64,000 bases of DNA from Cyclobacterium amurskyense (GCF_001050135.1 NZ_CP012040.1:4047001-4111000); one strand, 5' to 3'. Counted from the first letter of the stretch, positions 16,206 through 26,046 are shown. A program made the numbers and translations. The notes: generated by a model not told the origin, from the letters alone.

Positions 16206-18852
16206 TGGGATAAAATTCCTGTTCTTTATGGTATTTATGAATCAATTCGGCAACCAAGCCAGTCCAACCTGTTTGGTGAGAGGCACCTAAGCCCCGACCA
16301 TTGTCTCCATGGAAATATTCGTAAAAAAGAATTAGGTCCTGGAAATGAGGGTCTTTTTGCATTTTTTCATTATCTGCATAAATTGGGCGATTTCCGTCTT
16401 TATCTTTCATAAAGATATTGATCAGCCTAAGGGATAATTCTTTAGCTATCAGATCCAAGGTGATGTATTTTCCTGATCCTGTAGGGTACTCAATGGAGAA
16501 AGTACCTCCATAATAGTAATCAAATTTTTTCAGGGACTCAATTATCAAATAATTGATAGGAAACCATATTGGACCACGCCAGTTGCTATTCCCTCCAAAC
16601 ATTGTTGTTTCGGATTCGCCTGGGGCATACCTAATGGAAAATTTATTGCCGTTGATTTGTACCGAGTAAGGATGTTCCAAATGATCTTTGGAAAGTGATC
16701 TAATTCCAAATTCAGACAGAAATTCCTTTTCATCAAGCATTTTATTGAGAATGCTTTTCATGCGATGGCCTCTTAATAATGAGAAAAGCCTCCTTTTATC
16801 TCTACCCGGATGAATCCAGTTTGAAACAAGAGCGGCCAATTTTGGTCTTTCTTTAAAGAAAAAATCCAGCCTCTTCTTAAATTCCGGTAAATCATCAAAT
16901 AATTCTTCCCGAATAGGTTCCACAGCAAACATTGGAATAATGCCTACAATGGACTTTACTTTCATAAGCTTGGGTTCCTCCCCTGAAAGGTGCAGCACAT
17001 CATAAAAGAAGTTATCTTCATCGTCCCAAAGGCTAATGTTATCCTTTGAGATATTGCTCATGGCTCCAGCGATATTGAGAAAGTGCTCCAGAAATTTAGT
17101 GGCAGTATGCTGGTAAACTTTGTTGAATTCACAGAGATCCAGTGAGATTCTGAGCATATTGAGGCTAAACATGGCCATCCAAGAGGTGGCATCTGCTTGT
17201 TCTAGCTTACCGAAAAACTTGTCTACATGGCTTCTGTCAAATACACTTATATTGTCAAGTCCAAGGAATCCACCCTCAAAAATATTCTTGCCTTCTTCAT
17301 CTTTTTGGTTAACCCACCAAGTGAAATTTAATAGCAGTTTGTGAAATGCCCTCTCTAGGAATTCATGATCCCCAACTTTATTTTCGTTGTTTTTTCTATC
17401 GATCTGATATACCCGCTGTACAGCCCAGGCATGGACAGGAGGGTTGACATCGTTAAAATTCCATTCATAGGCAGGCATTTGCCCATTGGGATGCATGTAC
17501 CAATCATTCAGCAATACAAGCAATTGATCTTTTGCGAAATCCGGATCCAATCGGGCAAGTGGGATGGTATGGAAAGCCAGGTCCCAGGCTGCATACCATG
17601 GGTATTCCCATTTGTCTGGCATGGAGATTATATCGTAATTCTGAAGATGGCGCCAATTGCTATTTCTTCCGGATTTCCTTTCCTGAGGTGGCTGATATCT
17701 TCCTGAGTCTCCTTCCAACCAACGCTCTACATTATAATAATAGAATTGCTTGGTCCATAGCATGCCTGCGTAGGCTTGTCTTTGGATCATACGCATTTGA
17801 TCGTCTTTTACTCTTCCTTGTAGGACTCCATAAAAGGTTTCCGTGTCCTCAATCCGGTTTTTTAGTATTTCTTCAGCATGCTCAATTGGGTCTTCAGTTT
17901 GCATTTTTTGCATTCTGAAAATGACTTCTGACTTTCCTCCAGCTGGAATTGTCAAATTGTAAATAGCAGCGGACTTTGTTCCCGAATTATTTGGGTTCAG
18001 GTGAACCACTTCTCCATTAATGACATAATCATTGATGGCATCCTTAAGGTATTTTTTCTGATTGCCTATGTGATATAACCGTTCTCTATTGGTTTCATTG
18101 TCACAGAATTTCAACTCAGGCTCTCCCTGAAAGATAAAGCTATAATTACCTGATTTAGGAGAAAATGCTTTAATCTTATTTTCCCCATTTTTTCTTAAAG
18201 TGGGGATAAATGGCTCATCTCCTGTAAACCAGGTTTTTCTAAACCAAATGGTAGGCATAACACAAATGGTAGCTTCCTCAGAACCTCTATTATGTATGGT
18301 GGCTTTACAAACAATGTCTTCAATATCTTCTTTGGCATATTCCAAATAAATATCGAAATAGGCATTGTTATCAAAGACACCAGTATCTAAAATCTCGTAT
18401 TCTTTATCTTCTTTTCCTCTTCTATGATTTTCATCAAGGAGTTCTTTGTAAGGGAATTTGCTCTGTGGATACTTGTAGAGCATTTTCATGTAGCTATGTG
18501 TGGGAGAGGAGTCCAAGTAATAGTACAACTCCTTAACATCTTCACCATGGTTCCCCTGATTTCCAGTTAGGCCAAATAACCTTTCTTTGATCATTTCATC
18601 CTTGCCGTTCCAAAAAGCCCATGCAATGCATAGTTTTTGTTTGTTGTCGCTAATTCCTCCGATGCCTTCTTCTCCCCAACGATACGCCTTACTTCTTGCG
18701 TCGTCGTGGGTTACATTTTCCCAAGCTGACCCATCTGGACTATAATCTTCCCGAACAGTTCCCCATTGCCTTTCAGTAAGGTAAGGACCCCACTTTTTCC
18801 AATGCCGGGTCTTTTCCCGGTCTTCCTTCAATCGCTTTAACTCTATATTCAT
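16180..18852 (-). CDS. GH63-like (MGH1-type) glucosidase/mannosylglycerate hydrolase-like protein
   Basis: The 890-residue protein has no signal peptide, so it should be cytoplasmic. The C-terminal half is an (alpha/alpha)6 barrel of the GH63/MGH1 type: WEYPWYAAWDLAFHTIP, GQMPAYEWNFNDVNPPVHAW, GGFLGLDNISVFDRS and a late FGGNSNWRGPIWFPINYLII. These aromatic, acidic segments form the sugar site in GH63. The N-terminal half is a beta-sandwich (RLFGLTGNQGNHGEDVKELY). Family members hydrolyse alpha-glucosides or glucosyl/mannosylglycerate. The exact substrate cannot be told. It lies directly upstream of rnhB (26-nt overlap). Confidence 0.85.
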   Translation of the reverse strand: MNIELKRLKEDREKTRHWKKWGPYLTERQWGTVREDYSPDGSAWENVTHDDARSKAYRWGEEGIGGISDNKQKLCIAWAFWNGKDEMIKERLFGLTGNQGNHGEDVKELYYYLDSSPTHSYMKMLYKYPQSKFPYKELLDENHRRGKEDKEYEILDTGVFDNNAYFDIYLEYAKEDIEDIVCKATIHNRGSEEATICVMPTIWFRKTWFTGDEPFIPTLRKNGENKIKAFSPKSGNYSFIFQGEPELKFCDNETNRERLYHIGNQKKYLKDAINDYVINGEVVHLNPNNSGTKSAAIYNLTIPAGGKSEVIFRMQKMQTEDPIEHAEEILKNRIEDTETFYGVLQGRVKDDQMRMIQRQAYAGMLWTKQFYYYNVERWLEGDSGRYQPPQERKSGRNSNWRHLQNYDIISMPDKWEYPWYAAWDLAFHTIPLARLDPDFAKDQLLVLLNDWYMHPNGQMPAYEWNFNDVNPPVHAWAVQRVYQIDRKNNENKVGDHEFLERAFHKLLLNFTWWVNQKDEEGKNIFEGGFLGLDNISVFDRSHVDKFFGKLEQADATSWMAMFSLNMLRISLDLCEFNKVYQHTATKFLEHFLNIAGAMSNISKDNISLWDDEDNFFYDVLHLSGEEPKLMKVKSIVGIIPMFAVEPIREELFDDLPEFKKRLDFFFKERPKLAALVSNWIHPGRDKRRLFSLLRGHRMKSILNKMLDEKEFLSEFGIRSLSKDHLEHPYSVQINGNKFSIRYAPGESETTMFGGNSNWRGPIWFPINYLIIESLKKFDYYYGGTFSIEYPTGSGKYITLDLIAKELSLRLINIFMKDKDGNRPIYADNEKMQKDPHFQDLILFYEYFHGDNGRGLGASHQTGWTGLVAELIHKYHKEQEFYPNAATEFSS

Positions 18853-19111
18853 GGGTATCTAACGCCAAATTAATAAAGAGCGAATTTAACCTATTTAGAT
18901 TTCTTTATGCCAAAATTTCTGACTTGTATTTTATTTTTTTTTCAAACAACAAGGTTTTTATTGAATGAAAGGCCTGAAAAATGCTGTTTAGCCCCGAATT
19001 AGATAATAGACATGCCATGATTTATCAAAACCGTTTTAGAACCAGAAATGACACATTGAACTTGGTGCGACGTAAATCCTATGGCTATTGGACTTATTTT
19101 TCCTAATAGCC
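18853..19111. other. Intergenic region, nothing recognised
   Basis: About 260 bp between two minus-strand genes. It must hold the promoter of the GH63-like gene and the 3' end of the glycosyltransferase transcript, but I see no strong hairpin or promoter box. Confidence 0.4.
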
Positions 19112-20227
19112 TTAATAAACTTTTTCTTTCTTATTATAGAATATTTCATTCAACATGTCTAAAGCAAGGGCTTCCAGTGAACTTTGCCATGCTTTAAAGT
19201 TCTCGCCTTTTTGATTTTGCTGTGCGCTTTCCATGTATTTATCCAATACCCCTAGGTCAAAAGTCTTGTTGGCTTTTCCTGCACCAGCCTTCTCAGCATC
19301 CAGTGCGTTGCATTGTTGTTCGTATTGTCCTTTAACAGGCACCATAAGGCTGGGTTTCCCCAAGAACATTGCTTCTCCTATGGACTCAAAACCGGCAGTA
19401 GTAAGAAAGCCTTTACAGGCCGCCATTTTTTCAATAAATAGCTTTTCATCGATTTGATGGAAGGTCAGGTTGGGTAATGCCTTAAAGCCATCTCTAACAC
19501 CTGTATTGTCCCAAAACGCTTCTATCTTTGACTGTGGATTTTCTTTAGCAGATTGAATCAATTCCTGGGCATATCCAGGATTCACCACATAGGCCAAGTA
19601 AAAATCTCCTTTACTTACTTGAGCGTTCTTTATGACCTTTTTAACAAGTGGAGGCCATACCTTTAATTTGGTGTCTGGGCTGTTTTTGGAAGATTGCCAT
19701 AGGGATAAGGCTATTTTTATATCAGCATGATGGCAGGTTATTTTTGTATTTAGCTTAAACAAAAACCTATTGACATTTCCCCTCTTAGCAAAGGTGAAAT
19801 CTGGGTGATATATTAGGTATTGGTGGCCTATGGCAATAAATTTGGCTTTTGGTTTGTATATAAAATTGTAGATACCTCCCAGGATATCATAGAAGTTAAC
19901 GATGCCATCAGGTTGGTAGAACCTGATTTGCTCATCCATCTGCTTCAAACTCCTTATGAAACGGGGAGACTTCTTTAAATTTTCTATAATTGTAGCGCCT
20001 AGCTTAATTGATTTGTTGGCCTTGTCTGTAATAAAGTTAGGGCTTGGATATCGATAGATGGGGCATTGGAAATCCTCTAAAAAATAGGAGGGTGCTTTCC
20101 GTCTGTTACTGCTACCCAAGATAACGGCCACTATGCTATGACCTTGCTTTTCCAGCACATCCCTTAGCACCTGGGCCTGTGTCATGTGTCCCCGACCCTC
20201 TCCCTGAACGATAAATAAAAATTTCAT
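19112..20227 (-). CDS. Glycosyltransferase (MJ1255/VC2487-like, GT28-like fold)
   Basis: The 371-residue protein opens with FIVQGEGRGHMTQAQVL, the N-terminal donor-site loop typical of the TIGR00661-like glycosyltransferases (GT-B fold). The C-terminal half has the ACKGFLTTAGFESIGEAMFLGKPSLMVPV pattern that binds the nucleotide-sugar, like MurG and UDP-glucuronosyltransferases. It should be cytoplasmic and transfer a sugar to a lipid or polymer; donor and acceptor are unknown. The upstream gene, an LpxH-like phosphoesterase, ends 8 bp before its start, and the pair is a recurring arrangement in Bacteroidota, suggesting an envelope glycolipid. Confidence 0.85.
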   Translation of the reverse strand: MKFLFIVQGEGRGHMTQAQVLRDVLEKQGHSIVAVILGSSNRRKAPSYFLEDFQCPIYRYPSPNFITDKANKSIKLGATIIENLKKSPRFIRSLKQMDEQIRFYQPDGIVNFYDILGGIYNFIYKPKAKFIAIGHQYLIYHPDFTFAKRGNVNRFLFKLNTKITCHHADIKIALSLWQSSKNSPDTKLKVWPPLVKKVIKNAQVSKGDFYLAYVVNPGYAQELIQSAKENPQSKIEAFWDNTGVRDGFKALPNLTFHQIDEKLFIEKMAACKGFLTTAGFESIGEAMFLGKPSLMVPVKGQYEQQCNALDAEKAGAGKANKTFDLGVLDKYMESAQQNQKGENFKAWQSSLEALALDMLNEIFYNKKEKVY

Positions 20228-20235
20228 TCTTGCCT

Positions 20236-21069
20236 TTAGTAATAGTTCTTGGCTTGGTTGATCGGAATTTCTTTAATTTTCACGACCTTGTTTTTGTCAA
20301 TTTGACTAAAATCCAATTCGTTATAATAGATAAGTTGCCAGTTGCCTTCATGGTCTTCTGCCAAGGCGCTTAAGGTTTCTACCCAATCTCCAGAATTATA
20401 ATAGTCTATCCCCTCAATCCTTCTGATTTCGGCTTTGTGGATGTGGCCACAGATTATACCATCACAATTTTTTGATTTGGCAATTTTGCAAAGCTCTTTT
20501 TCAAAATCATCTATATAAGTAACCGCAGATTTAACCTTTGATTTCACATATTGAGAAAGGGAAAAATAGGGAAGGCCTTTTTTGCGACGATAAAGGTTTA
20601 CTTGGGTATTGAGCCAGAGTAAAAAAGTATAGCCAATATCTCCAAGGTAAGCGATCCAGCGAAGGTTGGTGGTAATATTGTCAAATACATCTCCATGAGT
20701 AATGAAATACCTTCTTCCATGACTTTCATAGACCATGTCTTTGAGAATTGAAAGTCTGCCAATCTCTAGGGGAAGTATCTGATCCAAAAAATCATCATGA
20801 TTGCCTCTCAGGTAAAACACCTTGGTGCTGTTACCATCAATCATTTTCAATATTCTATTGAATACTCTGGTGTGCTTCCGCTTCCAGCTTCCTGATTTTT
20901 TAAGTTGCCATCCATCTATAATGTCTCCATTGAGAATCAGGTTTTCGCATTTGTATTGCTTTAAAAACCTTACCACTTCTTTGGCTTTGGAGCCTTTGGT
21001 TCCAAGGTGGATGTCAGAAAGAATAATTGTTTTAAAATCTGTTTCCAAAATGAATTGTTTTGGAAGCAA
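20236..21069 (-). CDS. LpxH-like metallophosphoesterase
   Basis: The 277-residue calcineurin-like phosphoesterase has all ligand motifs: SDIHLGT (19-25), GDIIDGW, GNHDD, HGDVFD and GHIHKAE. It is the UDP-2,3-diacylglucosamine pyrophosphatase type in broad terms, but the window carries a second, more canonical LpxH at 26021, and this one is partnered with a glycosyltransferase. A role in a separate envelope glycolipid pathway is therefore more likely than lipid A itself. It has a hydrophobic stretch (IGYTFLLWL) that could touch the membrane. It starts the two-gene operon with the glycosyltransferase. Confidence 0.85.
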   Translation of the reverse strand: MLPKQFILETDFKTIILSDIHLGTKGSKAKEVVRFLKQYKCENLILNGDIIDGWQLKKSGSWKRKHTRVFNRILKMIDGNSTKVFYLRGNHDDFLDQILPLEIGRLSILKDMVYESHGRRYFITHGDVFDNITTNLRWIAYLGDIGYTFLLWLNTQVNLYRRKKGLPYFSLSQYVKSKVKSAVTYIDDFEKELCKIAKSKNCDGIICGHIHKAEIRRIEGIDYYNSGDWVETLSALAEDHEGNWQLIYYNELDFSQIDKNKVVKIKEIPINQAKNYY

Positions 21070-21219
21070 TTTAATTAGCTTAAATTAACTGATAATGAAG
21101 TGATTATTATATAAGTGCTACCTTAATGAAGGTATTATGGGTAGGTGTGAAGAAAATGTTAATGGAAAAACTCAAACATTAGAAAGAAGGAATTTAATCG
21201 AGTAGCAAAATAAGCAAAA

Positions 21220-22563
21220 TCAGGCGTTAAAGATTAATTTAAAGACAGTACCTTCCCCTACCTTCGACTTTACCTGTAAGTTACCTTTGTGTCTACGCAT
21301 TATTTGCTTGGATAAACTTAGGCCTATCCCTGAGCCTTTTTGCTTGGTAGTGAAAAATGGAATGAAAATCTTGTTCATGGCTTCTTCCTCTATTCCTTTA
21401 CCAGTATCCTTTACTTCAATAATGATTTTGCCATTGTCATCAATAAAGGCACCTAGTTTAATTTCTTTTAGCTCCGTGTCTTCTACAGCATGAATGGCAT
21501 TTTGAGTCAAATTGATAAGTACCTGCTCTATCAAAGCACAATCTGCAAAAAGCAGCAGATCATTGGGGAGGATCTCTTTGGTGAATTTTATTTCCTTTTC
21601 TTCAAGCTGATTTTGAAAAAGTATGTCCAGTCGGTCAAATAGCTCTCTTATTTTTATTGCAGTAAACTTAGGTGTTGGCACATGAGCAAGGCTTCTAAAA
21701 TCGCTTACAAAATTGATCAGCCCTTCACTTCTTTTTTCTATGGTGGAAATACCCATTTGATAATCCTGCAAATCTTCTTGTTCTACAGAACCTTTGCTTT
21801 TGATTTTACTTTTAAGGTCTGAACTAATGGTTGCTGCCAATGAGGAGATAGGAGCAATTGAATTCATTATTTCATGGGTGAGTACACGAATGAGGTTTTG
21901 CCAGGCCTCCATTTCCTTCTCCTCAAGTTCACTTTGGATATTCTGTAAGGATACCAACTTGAATTTAACATCCCTTAATACCAATTCAATGGCATACACG
22001 GACAATTGCATAATTCCATCAGGATGCGCAATTTTGATAAGTTCGCTTCCCCCTGTTCTCAGATGGTCTATGGCTTGGTACAGCTCCTTATTGATTTTCG
22101 AGATCTCTTGAATATGGTTTAATTTATCTATGTTCAGCATGCGCTTGGCTGCAGTGTTTAAAATCTGAACACTGCCATCTGCTTCAAAGGTGATAAGGCC
22201 TATACTAAGATGTTGAAATACAGTGCGGAAATATTGGAAGTTGGCTTCTTTCTCTAGTTGGTCTTCTTTAAGTTTGGCTAGAATGGCATTGAATTCAATG
22301 TGCAAATCATCTGTTTCAGTTCCATCAAACTTTACAGGATATACGGTAGAATAATTGTTCTGTTTGATGTTATCGAGGAATTGCCTGACTTTTTTGAAAC
22401 TGCTCTCTGCGTACCTTATCAGGAGAATCAATTGCACGAAGGTGAGAATGAAAAACAAAGAAATGGCAAATGCACCTGCATCCTTGGTGATAATGTAAGC
22501 CAGGAAAAACAGACTCAATGCAAGCACAAAGACCCTTCCTAGTAAACCGATTTTATAATCCAT
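21220..22563 (-). CDS. NtrY-like sensor histidine kinase
   Basis: The 447-residue protein starts with two adjacent membrane segments (about 8-28 and 31-50) with almost no periplasmic loop, so it probably senses an internal or membrane signal. A linker and a PAS-like domain (about 100-200; HLSIGLITFEADGSVQILN) follow. The dimerisation/phosphoacceptor helix is LTHEIMNSIAPISSL, with the usual histidine in HE. The ATPase domain is complete (NLTQNAIHA N-box, DTGKGIEE, TTKQKGSGIGLSLSKQI). Its start overlaps the stop of the sigma-54 activator gene by 11 nt, so the two form a two-component system. Confidence 0.92.
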   Translation of the reverse strand: MDYKIGLLGRVFVLALSLFFLAYIITKDAGAFAISLFFILTFVQLILLIRYAESSFKKVRQFLDNIKQNNYSTVYPVKFDGTETDDLHIEFNAILAKLKEDQLEKEANFQYFRTVFQHLSIGLITFEADGSVQILNTAAKRMLNIDKLNHIQEISKINKELYQAIDHLRTGGSELIKIAHPDGIMQLSVYAIELVLRDVKFKLVSLQNIQSELEEKEMEAWQNLIRVLTHEIMNSIAPISSLAATISSDLKSKIKSKGSVEQEDLQDYQMGISTIEKRSEGLINFVSDFRSLAHVPTPKFTAIKIRELFDRLDILFQNQLEEKEIKFTKEILPNDLLLFADCALIEQVLINLTQNAIHAVEDTELKEIKLGAFIDDNGKIIIEVKDTGKGIEEEAMNKIFIPFFTTKQKGSGIGLSLSKQIMRRHKGNLQVKSKVGEGTVFKLIFNA

Positions 22564-23932
22564 ATTTTTCCAACCTTCTATAAAGTGAAGCCCTTGTTAA
22601 TCCTAATTCTTTTGCAGCCTTGGAAATATTGCCACTATTTTTATCTATAGCCTTTTGAATCATGTTCTTTTCCACCTCATCAAGGTTCAAAGAATTTGTA
22701 TTGATCTTGTCATTCGTAGGTTTGGCCGAAAGGAAGAAGAAATCTCTGCTATCCAATTCCTCACCCTCAGCCATGATGATCGCTCTCTCAATCGCATGTT
22801 GGAGTTCCCTGATATTTCCTGGCCAACTGTACCTTTGTAATAATTGATGGGCACTGTGTTTTAAACCTTTGAATTGCTTTCGGTATTTACTGGCATAAAC
22901 CTTCAGGAAGTGCTCTGCCAAGATAGGTATGTCATCCTGTCGGTCTCTCAGTGGAGGGAGAAATATTTCTACCGTATTGATTCTATAAAGCAAATCTTGA
23001 CGAAAAGTGCTTTCTAAAATCATGTCATGTATAGGCATATTGGTAGCGCAGATCAATCGAATATCTATCGGAAGGGATTTATTGCTTCCTATTCTGGTCA
23101 CCTCTCTTTTTTGAAGTACAGTTAGTAATTTAGATTGAAGTGGCATACTTAGGTTCCCTATTTCATCCAGAAACAAGGTGCCGTTGTCCGCTACTTCAAA
23201 CCTTCCAGCCCTGTCTTCCTTAGCATCTGTATAGGCTCCTTTTTTGTGTCCAAAAAGCTCACTTTCAAAAAGGCTTTCTGTAATGGCCCCCATGTCAACG
23301 CCAACAAAAATCTCATCATGTCTCTCTGACTGCTCATGTATGGCCCTTGCTATAAGCTCCTTTCCCGTCCCATTCTCTCCTAAGATCAATATATTTGCAT
23401 CCGTTTTTGCTACTTTTTCTATAATTGAAAAAACATTCTTCATAGAGGCGCTATGACCTATGATTTCAGAAAAAGGTTTTTTCATATCGGCCTGCAATTG
23501 TTTCTGCCGACTAGAAAGTTTGTCCACTTGATTGTAACTCTCTTTGAGCTTGATTGCTGCTGATAAAGTAGCTATCAATTTTTCATTCTGCCATGGCTTT
23601 AGGATAAAATCCGTAGCTCCTTCTTTAAGTGCTTGCACAGCCATTTCTACATCCCCAAAGGCGGTGATTAAGATGACGACTGCTTTTGGATCGATTTCCT
23701 TGATTTTTCTAAGCCAGTGAAATCCTTCTTTGCCAGAAGTGGTGTCCTCAGTAAAATTCATGTCGAGTAATACGACATCATAATTATTATTATTGATCAA
23801 AAAGGGGATTCTTCTCGGATCCTTTTCTATGAAAACTTCCCGGGCATGTTTTTTCAACAACATTTTGGCCGCAAAAAGAAGGTCCTCATTGTCATCTACA
23901 ATTAATATTTTGCCTAAATTTTTCTCCTCCAT
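22553..23932 (-). CDS. Sigma-54-dependent response regulator (NtrC family)
   Basis: The 459-residue regulator has a receiver domain (about 7-125; phosphoacceptor aspartate in VVLLDMNF), an AAA+ domain (about 155-385; Walker A GENGTGKELIARAIH, Walker B LFLDEIGNLS) and a Fis-type helix-turn-helix at the end (NISKAAKELGLTRASLYRRL). The sigma-54 contact loop reads GAYTDA in place of the textbook GAFTGA. Phosphorylated by the overlapping kinase, it should activate sigma-54 promoters; the target genes are not shown by the sequence. The promoter region lies between it and the divergent FKBP gene. Confidence 0.94.
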   Translation of the reverse strand: MEEKNLGKILIVDDNEDLLFAAKMLLKKHAREVFIEKDPRRIPFLINNNNYDVVLLDMNFTEDTTSGKEGFHWLRKIKEIDPKAVVILITAFGDVEMAVQALKEGATDFILKPWQNEKLIATLSAAIKLKESYNQVDKLSSRQKQLQADMKKPFSEIIGHSASMKNVFSIIEKVAKTDANILILGENGTGKELIARAIHEQSERHDEIFVGVDMGAITESLFESELFGHKKGAYTDAKEDRAGRFEVADNGTLFLDEIGNLSMPLQSKLLTVLQKREVTRIGSNKSLPIDIRLICATNMPIHDMILESTFRQDLLYRINTVEIFLPPLRDRQDDIPILAEHFLKVYASKYRKQFKGLKHSAHQLLQRYSWPGNIRELQHAIERAIIMAEGEELDSRDFFFLSAKPTNDKINTNSLNLDEVEKNMIQKAIDKNSGNISKAAKELGLTRASLYRRLEKYGL

Positions 23933-24099
23933 TGTTTTTGATTTAATAGTGCTGAAAGTATGCCAACAATTTATTCCTCAATTTAGCAAAAATTGTACGT
24001 TTTCTTCAGATAAAACGTACGAAAATGAACATTTTCTTTTCGTTTTCGAACACTATTACAATCCTTAGACCTTATTTTTTAATAGCCTGATATTTCTGT

Positions 24100-24107
24100 T
24101 ACCTTTG
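24100..24107 (+). promoter_or_regulatory. Bacteroidota -7 box (TACCTTTG) of the FKBP gene
   Basis: TACCTTTG matches the -7 consensus TAnnTTTG and lies 26 bp before the start codon. The -33 region shows only a T-run, not a clear TTTG. Confidence 0.5.
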
Positions 24108-24132
24108 TGCATCAAACAAAAAAATACAAACT

Positions 24133-24561
24133 ATGTCTGTAGCAACTAAAGGAAATACCGTAAAGGTACACTACACAGGAAAACTGAAAGACGGAACTAT
24201 ATTCGATTCTTCACAAGATAGAGAACCTTTGGAGTTCGTTTTGGGAGATGGAAAAATGATAAAAGGATTTGACGTTGCCGTAGAAGGCATGAAAGTAGGA
24301 GACGATAAAAGTGTTACGATTCCAACTGATGATGCTTATGGTCCTAAAAGAGAAGACATGATGTTGGATGTTCCCTTGGATCAAGTGCCAGCTGAAATCA
24401 AACCTGAAGTAGGAATGGATTTATCTATCCAAAACCAACAAGGTCAACCGACTCCTGTGAAAGTGGTACATATTGATGATACCAAAATCACTTTGGATGC
24501 CAATCATCCTCTAGCAGGTGAAGATTTGGTATTTGAAATTAAACTTGTTGAAGTAGTTTAA
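24133..24561 (+). CDS. SlyD-type FKBP peptidyl-prolyl isomerase
   Basis: The 142-residue cytoplasmic protein is the short FKBP with an inserted 'insert-in-flap' domain, as in SlyD: VKVHYTGKLKDGTIFDSS, EFVLGDGKMIKGFDVAVEGMKVGD, then a chaperone insert (AYGPKREDMMLDVPLDQVP) and LDANHPLAGEDLVFEI. It catalyses cis-trans proline isomerisation and helps folding. The histidine-rich metal-binding tail of E. coli SlyD is absent. It is transcribed alone and ends in a strong bidirectional terminator. Confidence 0.93.
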   Translation: MSVATKGNTVKVHYTGKLKDGTIFDSSQDREPLEFVLGDGKMIKGFDVAVEGMKVGDDKSVTIPTDDAYGPKREDMMLDVPLDQVPAEIKPEVGMDLSIQNQQGQPTPVKVVHIDDTKITLDANHPLAGEDLVFEIKLVEVV

Positions 24562-24580
24562 TTTCATTCATTAAATAAAT

Positions 24581-24612
24581 ACAAAAAGGACTTGATATCA
24601 AGTCCTTTTTGT
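24581..24612. terminator. Bidirectional terminator between FKBP and the secreted protein gene
   Basis: ACAAAAAGGACTTGAT (24581-24596) is followed at once by its exact reverse complement (24597-24612), giving a 16-bp perfect palindrome with A- and T-runs at the ends. It serves both converging genes. Confidence 0.9.
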
Positions 24613-24616
24613 ATTT

Positions 24617-25051
24617 CTATTCATCCAAATTGGCCTCTTTTTCCATTGTGCCATGAGGATTGGCATAAATACTTTTTGTCTTGTTGTACTTGGCATTACC
24701 AACTTCCACTACAAAGATTCTACTGTTAAGGTGGGTGAAGTCATAATTCTTTTGTAATCCATCATCCGGTAAAAGTTGGTCCTGTAGGATTAAATTCCCC
24801 AATATGTCAAAAATTTTCACATTGGTTAATTGAGCATTAGGTTTGTCAAGTACAAGCTTAAATTTTTTGTTACCTATAGACTGTAAGTTAAAATTGATGG
24901 TAGGGGTATTCAACTCCTTCGGGAATGAAATTTTTGTTTCAAAGGACCTACTAACACTCTGGGCCACAGCAGAAAATTTCCCCGGGAAGGAAAGGACTAA
25001 AAAAAGGAGTACAATTATCGTTAACCTAACGGTATATTTTTCTTCATTCAT
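24617..25051 (-). CDS. Small secreted protein with a T9SS-sorting-like beta domain
   Basis: The 144-residue protein has a signal-peptide-like segment (about 8-30; TIIVLLFLVLSFPGKFSAVAQ). A beta-rich domain follows (about 45-130) with KIFDILGNLILQDQL and RIFVVEVGN, resembling the core of T9SS C-terminal domains (L.N.V.IFD..G..I). The usual YPNP start and basic KKIIVK-type end are absent, and a polar, acidic tail (HGTMEKEANLDE) follows. I do not recognise a named family. Whether it is exported by the T9SS or only periplasmic is unclear. It converges on the FKBP gene. Confidence 0.65.
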   Translation of the reverse strand: MNEEKYTVRLTIIVLLFLVLSFPGKFSAVAQSVSRSFETKISFPKELNTPTINFNLQSIGNKKFKLVLDKPNAQLTNVKIFDILGNLILQDQLLPDDGLQKNYDFTHLNSRIFVVEVGNAKYNKTKSIYANPHGTMEKEANLDE

Positions 25052-25203
25052 TAATGTGCAAATTGCAAAAATCGATCCGAATAATTTTAAAAATTCAACT
25101 TTAATTAATATAATTTAACAAAATTATAATTAATTAACGAACTATTTACCCTAAAGCAATAATATTTAGTTTGTTTTATGTAAGTGGTAGAATTTGGCCT
25201 GTA

Positions 25204-26046
25204 TTAGAAATCTTTTGGTCGTTCAAATACAACCACTTTTTTTTTATTGGCCAATAGGAGTTGTTGATAGGACAAGGCCAGTTTATCTAAAGAATAACCC
25301 TCAGGAAGGGGAAAGAGTTTAGCTTTTTTTGTAAGGTAATTTGTTTTAAGTATTTCATTTCCCTCTACAGTAAAGAAGAAATCATCTTCAATTACAGCTC
25401 GTTTACTAGTCGAAAGGACTATTTTATCAATTAGATTGGCTTGATTATCAAAAATATACATGCCATCATTGGCTACCTGAAGAAATACTAGATTGTATCT
25501 TTCCATCAGCAATACTATATCCAGATCATTTTTCTGAATTATCGTATTGATGGATTGGGCTTGTAGAAGTTCGTTATTGCTGAGATTGATTTTTTTCAGT
25601 TTTAGGTCTGATTCGTCATAAACCCAAAGACTATTGTTATTTCCAGGGCTGGCATGACTTACCCAACCTAAAACACCTGTTTCTCCAATGGATTTGTTGA
25701 TGATAGGGTTTAAGAACCTGTCCAGGATTTCAAATCGTTGTAAGGATGCACTGAAAAGGAAAAGGCTAACCGTATTGAAAGGGTCTAAATGTGTTACAGG
25801 TGCACTCAGGGAGCTTGCCAACTGATTAATCTTTTCTCCTTTAGAATTGTATTGAGAGAGGTATCCCTGCTTGTCAGTTATAAATACATTTCCTTTGCCA
25901 TCTGTAGCTGTTTTATCAATGTCTGCTACCGTGACTTCCCATAACTTTACCCAATCCTCTGTCTGTCCAATAGAGGCCAAGGGGAGAAGAGTAAGCGCCA
26001 GAAACCAAGGGAGTATGAAGTCAATTCGCTTTAATCGCATAGCCAT
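25204..26046 (-). CDS. Secreted beta-propeller-like protein of unknown function
   Basis: The 280-residue protein has a signal peptide (FILPWFLALTLLPLASIGQ) followed by repeating strands such as GNVFITDKQGYLSQYN, NSLWVYDESDLKLKKIN and DGMYIFDNQANLIDKIV, the look of a six-bladed WD40/YVTN-type propeller. It has no catalytic motif I can point to. The first ATG overlaps the lpxH stop by 26 nt, and an alternative start two codons in (MRLKRID) is possible, so it should be cotranscribed with lpxH. Such a gene often follows lpxH in Cytophagales, but its role is unknown. Confidence 0.7.
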   Translation of the reverse strand: MAMRLKRIDFILPWFLALTLLPLASIGQTEDWVKLWEVTVADIDKTATDGKGNVFITDKQGYLSQYNSKGEKINQLASSLSAPVTHLDPFNTVSLFLFSASLQRFEILDRFLNPIINKSIGETGVLGWVSHASPGNNNSLWVYDESDLKLKKINLSNNELLQAQSINTIIQKNDLDIVLLMERYNLVFLQVANDGMYIFDNQANLIDKIVLSTSKRAVIEDDFFFTVEGNEILKTNYLTKKAKLFPLPEGYSLDKLALSYQQLLLANKKKVVVFERPKDF

